From: Chryseobacterium koreense CCUG 49689
GTDB taxonomy: Bacteria; Bacteroidota; Bacteroidia; Flavobacteriales; Weeksellaceae
Length of the DNA stretch: 64,000 bases
Reading direction: 5' to 3'
NCBI RefSeq assembly: GCF_001045435.1
Contig: NZ_LFNG01000001.1
Coordinates: forward strand, 62,001 to 126,000
Below the pieces are notes generated by a model. It saw only the letters and a list, made by a program, of their open reading frames with translations. It did not search any database and was not told where the DNA came from. Shown piece after piece: positions 8,701 through 18,891 of the stretch (positions within the stretch are counted from its first letter, which is position 1; every line of letters begins with the position of its first letter). The translations under genes and the position numbers were made by a program.

Positions 8701-10463
8701 TGAAAGAAACCGAAGAGTATCTGAAAGAAACCTATGGAATCACGGTTTATCAGGAACAGGTGATGTTGCTTTCGCAAAAACTAGCCAACTTTACCAAAGG
8801 TGAAGCAGACACCTTGAGAAAAGCGATGGGTAAAAAGCAGAAAGCGGTTTTGGACAAAATGTACCCGAAATTTATCGAAGGGGGAAAAAGCAATAATCTG
8901 GATGAAGAAAAACTCAACAAAATCTGGAAAGATTGGGAAGCGTTTGCCGAATATGCGTTCAATAAATCGCACTCCACCTGTTATGCGTTGATTGCTTACC
9001 AAACTGCTTATCTAAAAGCAAATTATCCGGCGGAATATATGGCGAGTGTGATGAGTAACAACATTAATAATACGTCTCAAATCACTTTGTTCATGGAAGA
9101 TTGCCAAAATATGGGGGTGGATGTTTTAGGCCCCGATGTGAATGAATCCCAATATGAATTTGCGGTAAACGAAAAAGGGCAAATCCGTTTTGGTTTGGGC
9201 GCGATCAAAGGAATTGGTGAAGGTCCAAGTGAAGCGATCGTGGAAGCGAGAAAGAATGAGCGGTTCAAAAACATCTACGATTTCTTTGAAAAAGTTCCAA
9301 GTTCTCAAATCAACAAAAGGGTAGCGGAAAGTTTAGTTTTCGCAGGTGCTTTTGACGAAGTGGACAAATATCACCGCGCACAGTATTTCGACATCGATAA
9401 TTCCGGAAAAACCAATATAGAAAGGCTTTTGAAGTATGGGCAAAGTTTTCAGGAAGGTAAAAATGAAATTGAAAATTCATTGTTTGCTGATTTTGCGGAT
9501 GAAGTGCAAATCGAGCAACCAAAAATCAATCCGGCTCCTGAATGGCAGAATCTAAACAAACTCAACAAGGAAAAGGAAATTATCGGGTTTTATCTTTCGG
9601 CGCATCCGCTTGATGAATACAAATTCCAATATCAATTCATTCAGGGCGCTTTGGCGAAGAAAGAAATTTTGGAAGGTAAGAAGGATGATTTGGATGTTTT
9701 GGAAAAAGTGATTTTAGCGGTTGATGCTACTGAACAGAGCGATATTGATCAGGATTTGATAGATGTTCCGCTTGAAATAGCTGATGAAGATGAGGCAATC
9801 ATTGAAGAACCTATAAAAAATATTGAACCAAAAGGAAGCTTCAATTTCCTGAACCTTAATGAGGTAGAAGCTTTCAAAGACACCGTATTTGGCAAGCAAC
9901 CGGATTTATTTTCTGATGAAAAGTTGACCTGGAAAGAAAAACAAGCCCTCAGAAATAATGCACCAGAATACATGGTCGCAGGAATGGTGACAGAATACAC
10001 CGTGCGAGACGGCAAAAACAGCGGCGAAAAAGTGGCATTCATAACACTGGAAGATTACAGCGGAAGTTACGGTTTCCGACTTGGAGACAGAGATTATATG
10101 AGGTTGCGCGATAAAATCGATGTGCAGCGTTTCGTCATTTTCAAGATCAAGTTTTCCCAATCAAAAGACGGCAGAGTGTTTGTGAATGTTGCGGAAGTCA
10201 TCGATTTGAAAGAGGCTTTTGACAAATTTGCGAAAAGTATATCGGTGGTGGTCAATATCCAAGATCTGCGCAAAGACGACATCACTTTCTTCAAAAATAT
10301 CATGGATGAAAGCAAAGGTGAGCAAAAATTGCAGTTTTATGTGAAAAATCCTGAAGATAACAGTCATATCGAACTCCGATCGCTCAAAAGCAACGTGAAC
10401 ATCAATGGCGAGTTGCTGCAAATCTTCAATGTGGAAAGCAAATACCAGATTTATTTGAACTAG
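5790..10463 (+). CDS. dnaE: DNA polymerase III alpha subunit with fused N-terminal proofreading exonuclease
   Basis: A 1557-residue replicative polymerase, several hundred residues longer than E. coli DnaE. Residues 1-195 form a DEDDh exonuclease: D6 and E8 (FDTETTGL), D105 (HNIDFDY), H169 and D174 (HNAAADVNA). Next comes the PHP domain (FNFHNHSIYSSLQ near residue 250). The polymerase core has GPGRGSAAGSAVAYCIG and the catalytic PDIDIDFDDE near 695-705. An OB-fold follows near 1390 (VAGMVTEYTVRDGKNSG). It copies the chromosome; the epsilon-like domain gives proofreading in cis. In the PHP domain the usual TDHGN motif reads VDLGN, so a metal ligand is missing. The gene is preceded by 187 non-coding bases and stands alone. 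Confidence 0.96.
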   Translation: MYLIFDTETTGLPKNFNAPLTDSENWPRMVQIAWQLHDKDGNLLENQDYIIKPEGFDIPFKASRIHGISTKLANEEGHDLKVVLEEFQEVLKKAEIVAGHNIDFDYKIVGAEFFRKDLENTLAKIPAADTMQMSTEFCQLPGGKGGKFKSPKLQELFKILFKEEFDEAHNAAADVNATAQIFFEMMRIGLFPASNLKISEDELQHFIKSHPNPFKPFPIIIRRQVAASKKKKTVDFGDTDEVDLGDYFNFHNHSIYSSLQASTNISDLLEKAKKNNFPAIGIVDLGNMMGAFKFISEVENWNAECKKFNETYETEKDKERSEEEESYFQKNKAKFLGQKYDFIPIVGSEFYISDRPEQKQFTKDDPDRRTNVVLLAKNFNGYKNLTKLSSLGYVNGFYFGVPRISKAMIAEYKEDLIALTAGTNGDVPDTILEYGEQKGEEVFKWWKVTFGEDFYVQIQNHEVDEEDHLNEVLLEFADKYQVKILAQNETFYTEKEDAHIQDILYCIKDGEKLSSPIGKGFGKRRGLPTTEFYMKDEAELKQTFRAFPDAFEAYTEFLAKFEPYRLKRDVLLPEFDIPEKFRSEEDQIDHGKRGENAYLRDLTYEGAKKRYGEISDAIRERLDFELEVIANTGYPGYFLIVQDFCKQAREMGVWVGPGRGSAAGSAVAYCIGITNVDPIKYDLLFERFLNPERISMPDIDIDFDDEGRDKIIKWVVDKYGKSNVAQIITYSVLGGKSAIKDAGRVLDVSIPETNNIAKLIPSTPGMNIAKALSKFEKLSPEDKTLVQEMKDILEHPDPDDERFKVLSAAQKMEGCIRNTGIHACGVIITPEDISNLVPITIASKDADILVSQFDNSVAESAGLLKMDFLGLRTLTIIKHAVRLIKQKHGIEIDIDKIPLTDAKTYQLFKEGRTIGIFQYESPGMQKYMRELKPTDFSDLIAMNALYRPGPIKYIPNFINRKHGLEEVVYDLKETEEYLKETYGITVYQEQVMLLSQKLANFTKGEADTLRKAMGKKQKAVLDKMYPKFIEGGKSNNLDEEKLNKIWKDWEAFAEYAFNKSHSTCYALIAYQTAYLKANYPAEYMASVMSNNINNTSQITLFMEDCQNMGVDVLGPDVNESQYEFAVNEKGQIRFGLGAIKGIGEGPSEAIVEARKNERFKNIYDFFEKVPSSQINKRVAESLVFAGAFDEVDKYHRAQYFDIDNSGKTNIERLLKYGQSFQEGKNEIENSLFADFADEVQIEQPKINPAPEWQNLNKLNKEKEIIGFYLSAHPLDEYKFQYQFIQGALAKKEILEGKKDDLDVLEKVILAVDATEQSDIDQDLIDVPLEIADEDEAIIEEPIKNIEPKGSFNFLNLNEVEAFKDTVFGKQPDLFSDEKLTWKEKQALRNNAPEYMVAGMVTEYTVRDGKNSGEKVAFITLEDYSGSYGFRLGDRDYMRLRDKIDVQRFVIFKIKFSQSKDGRVFVNVAEVIDLKEAFDKFAKSISVVVNIQDLRKDDITFFKNIMDESKGEQKLQFYVKNPEDNSHIELRSLKSNVNINGELLQIFNVESKYQIYLN

Positions 10464-10577
10464 GGATTTTTAAATCTATCGTTTTGTTGATCTGATAAAC
10501 GCTTTAGAAGAGCAGGCTTCGTGGGCAATTTCTTTCATACGGCAAATGTGCTTTATCGGGGCGTTGATAAAAAGTTA

Positions 10578-10594
10578 ATTTAACATAATATTAA
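10578..10594 (+). repeat. 17-base repeat, copy 1 (ATTTAACATAATATTAA)
   Basis: Identical over 17 bases to 11138-11154, 560 bases away. The core TTTAACATAATA also occurs at 33039-33050, just before a -7 box of a T9SS cargo gene, which hints at a promoter element rather than a target-site duplication. Confidence 0.6.
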
Positions 10595-11137
10595 TTATAG
10601 GACTTTTTAAAAAATAAACAAATTGCTCATTTCATTCAATCTTGCGTGAAATTTCCTTTTTCCTAAACGCCGATCCTATCTACTACAATATTAAATTTCC
10701 GATCACCCTGTGAAAATGCACATTTACAGAATTTTTATCCAAGAAAAATTACGAATCATCCCCAATAAAAAATGCTACAGCCGATTCTCGTCGATTAGAG
10801 TCAAATACAAACCGATACCTGTCTGCAAGTAGTCAGCAATGGATTCCGCTTTTCATTAAAAAAAAACAATGGAAGTATTTCAGGGAATTTTCCTGGTGGA
10901 AATAACAAAACGAGCTGGTTCGCTACAAATTCTTATTGATCCTAAATCTTATAAACCCTTTTTTCCTTATTGCCAGATTCATTTTTGAACATTAGTTTTT
11001 TCAAAACGAAATCTTTCTTCCTACAATGATATATAGAGTTCATTGAAATATCCAGAATCATCAATTCCAAAAGCTTTTAAGGCGATTCAAAAAGGCATAA
11101 GTATCGTGTTAACCGAAATGGATCGAAAGCCATTTCT

Positions 11138-11154
11138 ATTTAACATAATATTAA
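11138..11154 (+). repeat. 17-base repeat, copy 2 (ATTTAACATAATATTAA)
   Basis: Identical to 10578-10594. This copy ends 62 bases before the ATG of the lipoprotein gene at 11217, a distance at which an upstream promoter element would sit. Confidence 0.6.
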
Positions 11155-11216
11155 AAATCTAGCTTTTCCTAAATTTTCGTATCTTCAAGCCTTGTTTTAA
11201 ACGTTATTTATTGATT

Positions 11217-11726
11217 ATGAAAAACCTGATTTTGTCAGTATTTACAGTGCTTTTCGCGATAAGCTGTGAAAAGAAATCCACTGAAACCCAATTGGCCACT
11301 ACTCCATCCGACTCTGTCACTGTGCCGGAAACGAATGAACCGGTTCAGTCTTCTACCCTTCAAACCTGTTTCATGGGAAATACCGAAAAAGATTCAATTT
11401 TTATGACGCTGGACGATAATCTTGGAACTTTCACCGGAAAGTTGCGTTACAAAAATTTCGAAAAAGACAGCTCATTCGGTGATATCGTGGGAAATCAAAA
11501 CGGCGACACCCTGAAATTAAACTACACTTTCCAATCCGAAGGCATGACTTCTGAGCGCGAAATCTTCTACCTGAAAAAAGATGGAAATTTGATCGAGGGA
11601 ATTGGTGACCACAAAACCACCGGAAATAAGGAAGTTTACGCAAATTATTCGAAAATAAGATATGAAGGTCAGGTTTTGAAACAGGAAGACTGTAATGTTT
11701 TAGATAAAAAAATAAAGGAAAAATAG
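11217..11726 (+). CDS. Predicted lipoprotein of unknown function
   Basis: A 169-residue protein. I chose the ATG at 11217 over a TTG two codons upstream because it gives a standard lipoprotein signal, MKNLILSVFTVLF, with lipobox AISC and modified cysteine at residue 17. The linker after the cysteine is rich in Thr, Ser and Pro. The rest contains repeated beta-type segments (FMTLDDNLGTFTGKLRYKNFEKDSSFGDIVG) and two cysteines (LQTCFMG and EDCN). A pattern of this kind is common in small periplasmic or outer-membrane lipoproteins of flavobacteria. No named domain is recognised. A terminator follows 20 bases after the stop. Confidence 0.75.
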   Translation: MKNLILSVFTVLFAISCEKKSTETQLATTPSDSVTVPETNEPVQSSTLQTCFMGNTEKDSIFMTLDDNLGTFTGKLRYKNFEKDSSFGDIVGNQNGDTLKLNYTFQSEGMTSEREIFYLKKDGNLIEGIGDHKTTGNKEVYANYSKIRYEGQVLKQEDCNVLDKKIKEK

Positions 11727-11746
11727 CCGAATATTTTAGAAGATGT

Positions 11747-11780
11747 GAAGAGTTTCAGGAGATTTTGCTCTTCTTTTTTT
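11747..11780 (+). terminator. Rho-independent terminator after the lipoprotein gene
   Basis: GAAGAG at 11747-11752 pairs with CTCTTC at 11768-11773 and is followed by a run of seven T. The stem is short, the T run is good. Confidence 0.6.
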
Positions 11781-11829
11781 ATGAATTATTCGGATATTTT
11801 TTGATGTCTCAAAAAAAGAAAATAATTGC

Positions 11830-11837
11830 TATTTTTG
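11830..11837 (+). promoter_or_regulatory. -7 box of the NrtR-like gene, 6 bases from its start codon
   Basis: TATTTTTG is a perfect TAnnTTTG box. It ends only 6 bases before the ATG at 11844, so transcription starting at the usual distance would leave almost no leader. Confidence 0.5.
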
Positions 11838-11843
11838 TTTCCT

Positions 11844-12587
11844 ATGATGATTGACGATTCGAAGAACAAACAGAGTTTACAGGATTTGATCGACACCAAA
11901 GATTTTTTGGAACATGTCTCGGTCGATTGCGCCATTTTTGGATTTTCAGAAGGAATTCTAAAAGTTTTGCTCCTGAAATACCACGATCTGGATTTGTGGT
12001 CACTTCCGGGCGGTTTCGTATTTAATGATGAGGATTTAGATATTGCCGCGACCAGAGTGCTTTATGAGCGGACTTTGCTGAAGGATATTTTCCTTTCGCA
12101 ATTTCACACTTTCGGTGATTTGGACAGAACTGAGAATAATGTCCACAGAATACTGTTGAAAAATAAAGGCATCGAGGTGTCAAAAGACCACTGGATTTTT
12201 CAGCGTTTCATCACCGTGGGCTACTGCAGTTTAATCGATTTTTCGGTAGCGGATACTTTTCCAAGTGCATTTAATGAGGAATGTGCGTGGTTTGAAGTGA
12301 AAAACCTCCCCAAAATGGCATTCGACCACGAAAAAATCATTGCCAAAGGTTTGGAACACATCCGAAAAAATATTGATACCCAAATTGTTGCGAGCAACCT
12401 TCTTCCGGAAAAATTCACCATGAAAGAGATGCAAACCGTTTATGAAACCGTGCTCGACGAAAAGTTTAGGAGAAATAATTTCCAGCGAAAAATCCTCGGC
12501 ATGAACTCTTTGGAGCGTTTGGAAAAATTCTTTGATGGTTCTGCAAATAAGGCACCGTATCTCTACCGTTTCAAAATCAAAAATTAA
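11844..12587 (+). CDS. NrtR-type transcriptional regulator with degenerate Nudix domain
   Basis: A 247-residue protein with an N-terminal Nudix fold (about residues 20-150) and a C-terminal winged helix (about 170-240), the layout of the NrtR/AraR regulators. The C-terminal segment LPEKFTMKEMQTVYETVL, followed by FRRNNFQRKILGM, is characteristic of the NrtR DNA-binding domain. The Nudix box reads G-x5-E, but the expected REUxEExGU part is RVLYERTLL, so the catalytic Glu pair is lost. It is therefore probably a ligand sensor, not a hydrolase. Family ligands include ADP-ribose and sugars; the ligand here is unknown. ATG 11844 was preferred to a TTG six codons upstream. It precedes gcdH by 68 bases on the same strand. 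Confidence 0.82.
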   Translation: MMIDDSKNKQSLQDLIDTKDFLEHVSVDCAIFGFSEGILKVLLLKYHDLDLWSLPGGFVFNDEDLDIAATRVLYERTLLKDIFLSQFHTFGDLDRTENNVHRILLKNKGIEVSKDHWIFQRFITVGYCSLIDFSVADTFPSAFNEECAWFEVKNLPKMAFDHEKIIAKGLEHIRKNIDTQIVASNLLPEKFTMKEMQTVYETVLDEKFRRNNFQRKILGMNSLERLEKFFDGSANKAPYLYRFKIKN

Positions 12588-12655
12588 ATCTCTTAAAGAA
12601 ATTAAAATTTCATCATCTTCCCGAAAAATCTTAATTTTAGCCAAATAAAAAAATT

Positions 12656-13837
12656 ATGTCATATTACCCGCTTTCAGCTATTCCGGATTATTATTTAATG
12701 GACGAACTCCTCACTGATGAACACAAATTAATCCGGCAATCGGTACGCGATTGGGTTGAAAGTTTTGTGATGCCGAAAATTGACGAAGCCGCACAAAATC
12801 ATCACGAAATTCCGAACTTGATGCGGGAATTGGGAAAAATTGGAGCCCTCGGTCCATATATTCCTGTGGAATACGGCGGTTCCGGATTGGATCAGATTTC
12901 TTATGGCATCATCATGCAGGAGCTTGAAAGAGGCGATTCTGCGGTGCGTTCTGCAGCATCCGTTCAAAGTTCTTTGGTGATGTTCCCAATCAACGAGTTT
13001 GGTTCGGAAGAACAAAAAATGAAATATCTCCCCAAATTAGCTTCGGGCGAAATGATTGGCGCATTCGGTTTGACCGAACCCAATCACGGTTCAGATCCGG
13101 GCTCCATGGAAACCCACTTTGAGGACAAAGGTGACCATTACTTATTAAATGGTGCAAAAATGTGGATTACCAATGCTCCACTTTGCGACATTGCTGTGGT
13201 TTGGGCAAAAAACCCGGAAGGAAAAGTTCAGGGAATGATTGTAGAAAGAAGTTTCGAAGGCTTCACCACTCCAGAAACCGTCAATAAATGGAGTCTCCGC
13301 GCATCAAAAACAGGCGAACTTGTTTTCCATAATGTGAAAGTTCCAAAAGAAAATCTATTACCGAAGGTGATTGGTTTAAAAGGACCTTTATCATGCCTAA
13401 ATTCTGCCCGCTACGGTATTTCCTGGGGTGTAATCGGTGCTGCGATCGACTGTTATTGCACGGCGGTACAATATTCTAAAGAAAGGAAACAGTTCGGAAA
13501 ACCTATTGCTTCTTTCCAGCTGCAACAGAAAAAACTGGCCGAGTTCTTGACTGAAATCACCAAAGCACAATTACTTTGCCTTCAATTGGGAAGTCTGAAA
13601 AATGCCCACAAAGCAACTCCGGCACATATTTCAATGGCAAAAAGAAATAACGTGAAAATGGCAATTGACATCGCCAGAGAATCCCGGCAAATCCTGGGCG
13701 GAATGGGAATCATGGGCGAATTCCCGATGATGCGCCACGCTGCAAATCTGGAGTCCGTGATCACTTATGAAGGGACTCACGATATTCACCTTCTAATCAC
13801 AGGACTGGATATTACCGGAATTAATGCCTTTGGATAA
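12656..13837 (+). CDS. gcdH: Glutaryl-CoA dehydrogenase (acyl-CoA dehydrogenase family)
   Basis: A 393-residue FAD enzyme that oxidises and decarboxylates glutaryl-CoA to crotonyl-CoA in lysine and tryptophan breakdown, passing electrons to ETF. It is strikingly like human GCDH: RSAASVQSSLVM (with the Arg that binds the glutaryl carboxylate), FGLTEPNHGSDPGSMET at the flavin site, WITNAPLCDI, LNSARYGISWGV and the C-terminal YEGTHDIH, where E372 is the catalytic base. The ending ITGINAFG is also typical of GCDH rather than of general acyl-CoA dehydrogenases. It sits between an NrtR-like regulator and a 2-oxoacid dehydrogenase E1, which suggests a catabolic neighbourhood. A strong terminator follows. 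Confidence 0.93.
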   Translation: MSYYPLSAIPDYYLMDELLTDEHKLIRQSVRDWVESFVMPKIDEAAQNHHEIPNLMRELGKIGALGPYIPVEYGGSGLDQISYGIIMQELERGDSAVRSAASVQSSLVMFPINEFGSEEQKMKYLPKLASGEMIGAFGLTEPNHGSDPGSMETHFEDKGDHYLLNGAKMWITNAPLCDIAVVWAKNPEGKVQGMIVERSFEGFTTPETVNKWSLRASKTGELVFHNVKVPKENLLPKVIGLKGPLSCLNSARYGISWGVIGAAIDCYCTAVQYSKERKQFGKPIASFQLQQKKLAEFLTEITKAQLLCLQLGSLKNAHKATPAHISMAKRNNVKMAIDIARESRQILGGMGIMGEFPMMRHAANLESVITYEGTHDIHLLITGLDITGINAFG

Positions 13838-13857
13838 TCGCTAAATATCTAAATATC

Positions 13858-13891
13858 AAAACCTTGAAAATATGTATTTCAAGGTTTTTTT
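13858..13891 (+). terminator. Rho-independent terminator of gcdH
   Basis: AAAACCTTGAAA at 13858-13869 pairs with TTTCAAGGTTTT at 13877-13888 and runs into further T residues. It separates gcdH from the E1 gene. Confidence 0.8.
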
Positions 13892-13930
13892 ATATCTAAA
13901 AAGCAGCCTTAAAAATTTCCCCAAAATCAT

Positions 13931-13938
13931 TATCTTTG
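13931..13938 (+). promoter_or_regulatory. -7 box of the fused E1 gene, 6 bases from its start codon
   Basis: TATCTTTG is a perfect TAnnTTTG box ending 6 bases before ATG 13945. As with the NrtR-like gene this implies a nearly leaderless mRNA. Confidence 0.5.
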
Positions 13939-13944
13939 TTAAAT

Positions 13945-16017
13945 ATGGAATTGACTAAGGAAAACATCTCACAAGAAATCTTGCTCAAAGCTTTCAACCA
14001 CATGATGCTCGCCAAAGCAATGGCAGACATTTACGAAGAAAACAGAAACACCACAAAATACGTGCACTCCACTTCACGTGGACACGAAGCAATTCAGCTG
14101 GCAACCGCCTATCAATTGACCAAAGACGATTGGGTTTCTCCCTATTACCGGGATGAAAGTTTGCTTTTGGGAATCGGTTTTGAACCCTACCGGCTGATGC
14201 TGCAATTGTTGGCAAAAGCTGACGATCCGTTTTCAGGAGGGCGTTCCTATTATTCACACCCTTCAAGCCGTGAAGAAGACAAGCCGAAAATCATTCATCA
14301 AAGTTCGGCAACCGGAATGCAAACTATTCCCACCACGGGAGTTGCGCAGGGAATTAAATACATCCAGGAATTCAACCTGCAGCAGTTTGAGAACAATCCT
14401 GTGGTTATTTGTTCACTTGGCGATAATTCAGTGACCGAAGGCGAGGTTTCGGAAGCGTTTCAATTTGCCGCACTTCATCAGTTGCCGATTATTTTCTTGA
14501 TTCAGGACAATGAATGGGGAATTTCGGTCACCAAAGAGGAAGCAAGAACTGCAGACGCATACGATTTTGTGGCAGGTTTCACCGGTCTGAACAGAATGAG
14601 AGTGGATGGAACTGATTTTGTGGAAAGTTTCGAGGCGATGAAAAACGCTGTAGATTTTGTTAGAAATGAGAGAAAACCTTTAGTTGTTTGTGCTAAAACA
14701 GTTCTGATCGGACATCATACATCCGGAGTGAGACGTGAATTTTACCGCGATGAGGCGGATTTGGAAAAACACAGAGCGAAAGATCCGGGCAATATCCTTA
14801 GAAAAAGACTTTTGGAATCAGGCATTGACGAAGATCTCTTAAAACAGATCGAGAAAAAAGCCAGATTAGAAGCGGAACAATCCTTTCAGAAAGCGATCGA
14901 GGCTGAAGATCCAAAACCGGAAACGGTGGAGGATTTCGTCTTTGCGCCTACTCCAATTACCGAAGAAGTGGGAAAAAGGGTTCCCGAAAATGCGGGTGAA
15001 AAAATCGTGATGGTGGATGCCGCCATTCACGCCATCCAGGAACTGATGTGGAAACATCCGGAAGCGCTGCTTTACGGGCAGGATGTTGGCGAAAGAATCG
15101 GCGGAGTTTTTCGCGAAACCGTGACTCTGGGTCAAAAGTTTGGAAACAAAAGGGTTTTTAACACTGCAATTCAAGAGGCCTACATCATCGGTTCCACAGT
15201 CGGTATGAGTGCAGTTGGATTAAAACCCATTGTGGAAGTGCAGTTTGCCGACTATATCTATCCCGGAATCAACCAGCTTGTTACGGAAATCTCTAAATCT
15301 TCCTATTTAAGTGGCGGAAAATTCCCGGTTTCCAATATCATCCGTGTTCCTACAGGAGCTTATGGCGGTGGTGGACCTTATCACAGCGGAAGTGTGGAAA
15401 GTATTTTGGCAAATATCAAGGGAATTAAAATCGCCTATCCAAGTAACGCGGCAGATTTTAAAGGTTTATTGAAAGCGGCATATTATGATCCGAATCCTGT
15501 CGTCATGCTTGAACATAAAGGATTGTACTGGAGCAAAGTTCCCGGAACCGATGAAGCAAAAACCTTGGAACCGGATGAAGATTATATCTTGCCTTTCGGA
15601 AAAGCGAACATCATTTTGGATGCTGATCCGACTGAAATCGAAAAAGGCAGAACATTGGTCATCGTGACTTATGGAATGGGAGTTTACTGGGCGAAAGAAG
15701 CGGCAAAATCATTTGATGGAAGAGTTGAAATAATTGATTTGCGAACCTTAATCCCTTTGGATGAAAAACTCGTTTTTGAAAGAGTGAAACTTCACGGAAA
15801 ATGTGTCGTCTTAACTGAGGAACCAATCCAGAATTCCTTTGCGGAAGCGTTTGCACATCGAATTTCTAAAAACTGTTTCAGAAATCTTGATCTCCCTGTG
15901 GAAACGGTGGGCGCTCTAAATTTACCGGCGGTTCCAATTAATTTGGCGCTGGAAAAAGAAATGCTGCCCAATGCAGAGAAGTTGAAAGTGAAAATTGCAG
16001 AAATGTTTACGCTGTAA
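13945..16017 (+). CDS. 2-oxoacid dehydrogenase E1 component, alpha and beta fused (branched-chain type)
   Basis: A 690-residue fusion of the thiamine-diphosphate E1 alpha and beta chains of a 2-oxoacid dehydrogenase, most like branched-chain 2-oxoisovalerate dehydrogenase. The alpha half (about 1-335) has the ThDP motif region CSLGDNSVTEGEVSEAF followed by LIQDNEWGIS. The beta half (about 350-690) has LYGQDVGERIGGVFRET, QEAYIIGSTVGMS, VQFADYIYPGINQL and GGGGPYHSGSVESI. The enzyme decarboxylates branched-chain 2-oxoacids and hands the acyl group to a lipoyl E2, feeding branched fatty acid synthesis or catabolism. The cognate E2 and E3 are not adjacent. ATG 13945 was chosen over a TTG three codons upstream. 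The substrate is inferred. Confidence 0.88.
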   Translation: MELTKENISQEILLKAFNHMMLAKAMADIYEENRNTTKYVHSTSRGHEAIQLATAYQLTKDDWVSPYYRDESLLLGIGFEPYRLMLQLLAKADDPFSGGRSYYSHPSSREEDKPKIIHQSSATGMQTIPTTGVAQGIKYIQEFNLQQFENNPVVICSLGDNSVTEGEVSEAFQFAALHQLPIIFLIQDNEWGISVTKEEARTADAYDFVAGFTGLNRMRVDGTDFVESFEAMKNAVDFVRNERKPLVVCAKTVLIGHHTSGVRREFYRDEADLEKHRAKDPGNILRKRLLESGIDEDLLKQIEKKARLEAEQSFQKAIEAEDPKPETVEDFVFAPTPITEEVGKRVPENAGEKIVMVDAAIHAIQELMWKHPEALLYGQDVGERIGGVFRETVTLGQKFGNKRVFNTAIQEAYIIGSTVGMSAVGLKPIVEVQFADYIYPGINQLVTEISKSSYLSGGKFPVSNIIRVPTGAYGGGGPYHSGSVESILANIKGIKIAYPSNAADFKGLLKAAYYDPNPVVMLEHKGLYWSKVPGTDEAKTLEPDEDYILPFGKANIILDADPTEIEKGRTLVIVTYGMGVYWAKEAAKSFDGRVEIIDLRTLIPLDEKLVFERVKLHGKCVVLTEEPIQNSFAEAFAHRISKNCFRNLDLPVETVGALNLPAVPINLALEKEMLPNAEKLKVKIAEMFTL

Positions 16018-16139
16018 TATTACTCTAGATTTCAAAGATTTTCTATAAGGTCTTTCTCCTGTAATTCAGGGTTTTCGAATCGTTTCACAACCACCCATTT
16101 TATAAATTTTCAATTTTTAGAATTTTTTCGAATTTGTGA

Positions 16140-18200
<2,061 letters not shown>

Positions 18201-18504
18201 TTGGGAATCGCCGCATTGTGAAGCATGCACCATTTTCAAGAGTGAAATAATTCTGGATGAATTCTTCCAATATTGTAAACTTCGCTTCGCTGAAAGTGGA
18301 ATACGTGCTGATTCCATCCATCTTATAAAAATCTAAGACGAACTTCAAACGCGATCGTGAATTTGGATTTCAATAAAAAGGACGCGGTATGGATCGGTGG
18401 ATCATGTTTTTTTTTGAGCTCAGATCACACAATCCAAATAGACCAATTTTTTTATCATTAAAAAAAGGTTGTTTTTTCGGTCGGAATTTTTTGTGAAAAA
18501 CGGG
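18201..18504. other. Gene-free stretch between ligA and the rhodanese gene
   Basis: About 300 bases with several A and T runs. The only minus-strand frame of note is 43 codons long, ending inside the 3' end of ligA; its translation (MDGISTYSTFSEAKFT at the start) matches nothing I recognise. I see no terminator with a clean stem here. Confidence 0.4.
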
Positions 18505-18891
18505 CTATTCTCTTTCTATAAATAATCCTGCATCCTTCCATGCGTTTAATCCTCCATCAAGATGCGCTACATTTTCATATCCCATCTGCTTCAAAGTTTG
18601 GCTTGCCAAAGCTGACCTGCCCCCAGATGCGCACTGCAGGATAATTCTTTTTGTTTTGTCAAATTCAGGTTTGTGATAAGGAAGTGATGGGTCGGCATAA
18701 AATTCTATCATTCCTCTTGGAGCATGAACTGAACCTGGAATTTTCCCGTTCTGTTTTAATTCTTCACTTTCTCTAATGTCAATAAGTACCGTTCCGTCTT
18801 TTTCTAATTCTTTTTTCACTTGCAGCGGTGTCAGATTTTCGATTTGCTGTTTCGCTTCCTGTACCAATTCGGTTGCTGTTTTTTGTTTCAT
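18505..18891 (-). CDS. Rhodanese-like domain protein
   Basis: A 128-residue single-domain rhodanese. The first 25 residues form a helical lead-in; the domain then shows VLIDIRESEELKQNGKIPGSVHAPRG and the active-site loop QCASGGRSA, with catalytic C87. Such proteins carry persulfide sulfur in the cytosol, for instance in sulfide detoxification or thiol modification, but the partner here is unknown. The CASGGRS loop has six residues, consistent with a sulfurtransferase rather than a Cdc25-like phosphatase. It has no signal peptide and is a single gene between ligA and the pyrophosphatase, on the opposite strand from ligA. Confidence 0.88.
   Translation of the reverse strand: MKQKTATELVQEAKQQIENLTPLQVKKELEKDGTVLIDIRESEELKQNGKIPGSVHAPRGMIEFYADPSLPYHKPEFDKTKRIILQCASGGRSALASQTLKQMGYENVAHLDGGLNAWKDAGLFIERE

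Larger units (their letters stand above)
10464..11216. other. Gene-free stretch of about 750 bases
   Basis: No convincing reading frame exists on either strand; the longest ATG-started frame I found by hand is 38 codons starting near 10716, with no recognisable content. The segment is A/T-rich. A 17-base sequence occurs at both ends (10578-10594 and 11138-11154). It may hold the promoter of the following lipoprotein gene, an unrecognised small RNA, or decayed sequence. Confidence 0.5.

Noticed and set aside
10716-10832. 38-codon frame in the gene-free region after dnaE
   Set aside because: Length and content are what chance gives in such sequence, and it lacks a -7 box at a sensible distance.
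16030-16062. Weak AAAGA/TCTTT hairpin after the fused E1 gene
   Set aside because: The stem is too short and no T run follows, so I did not call a terminator.
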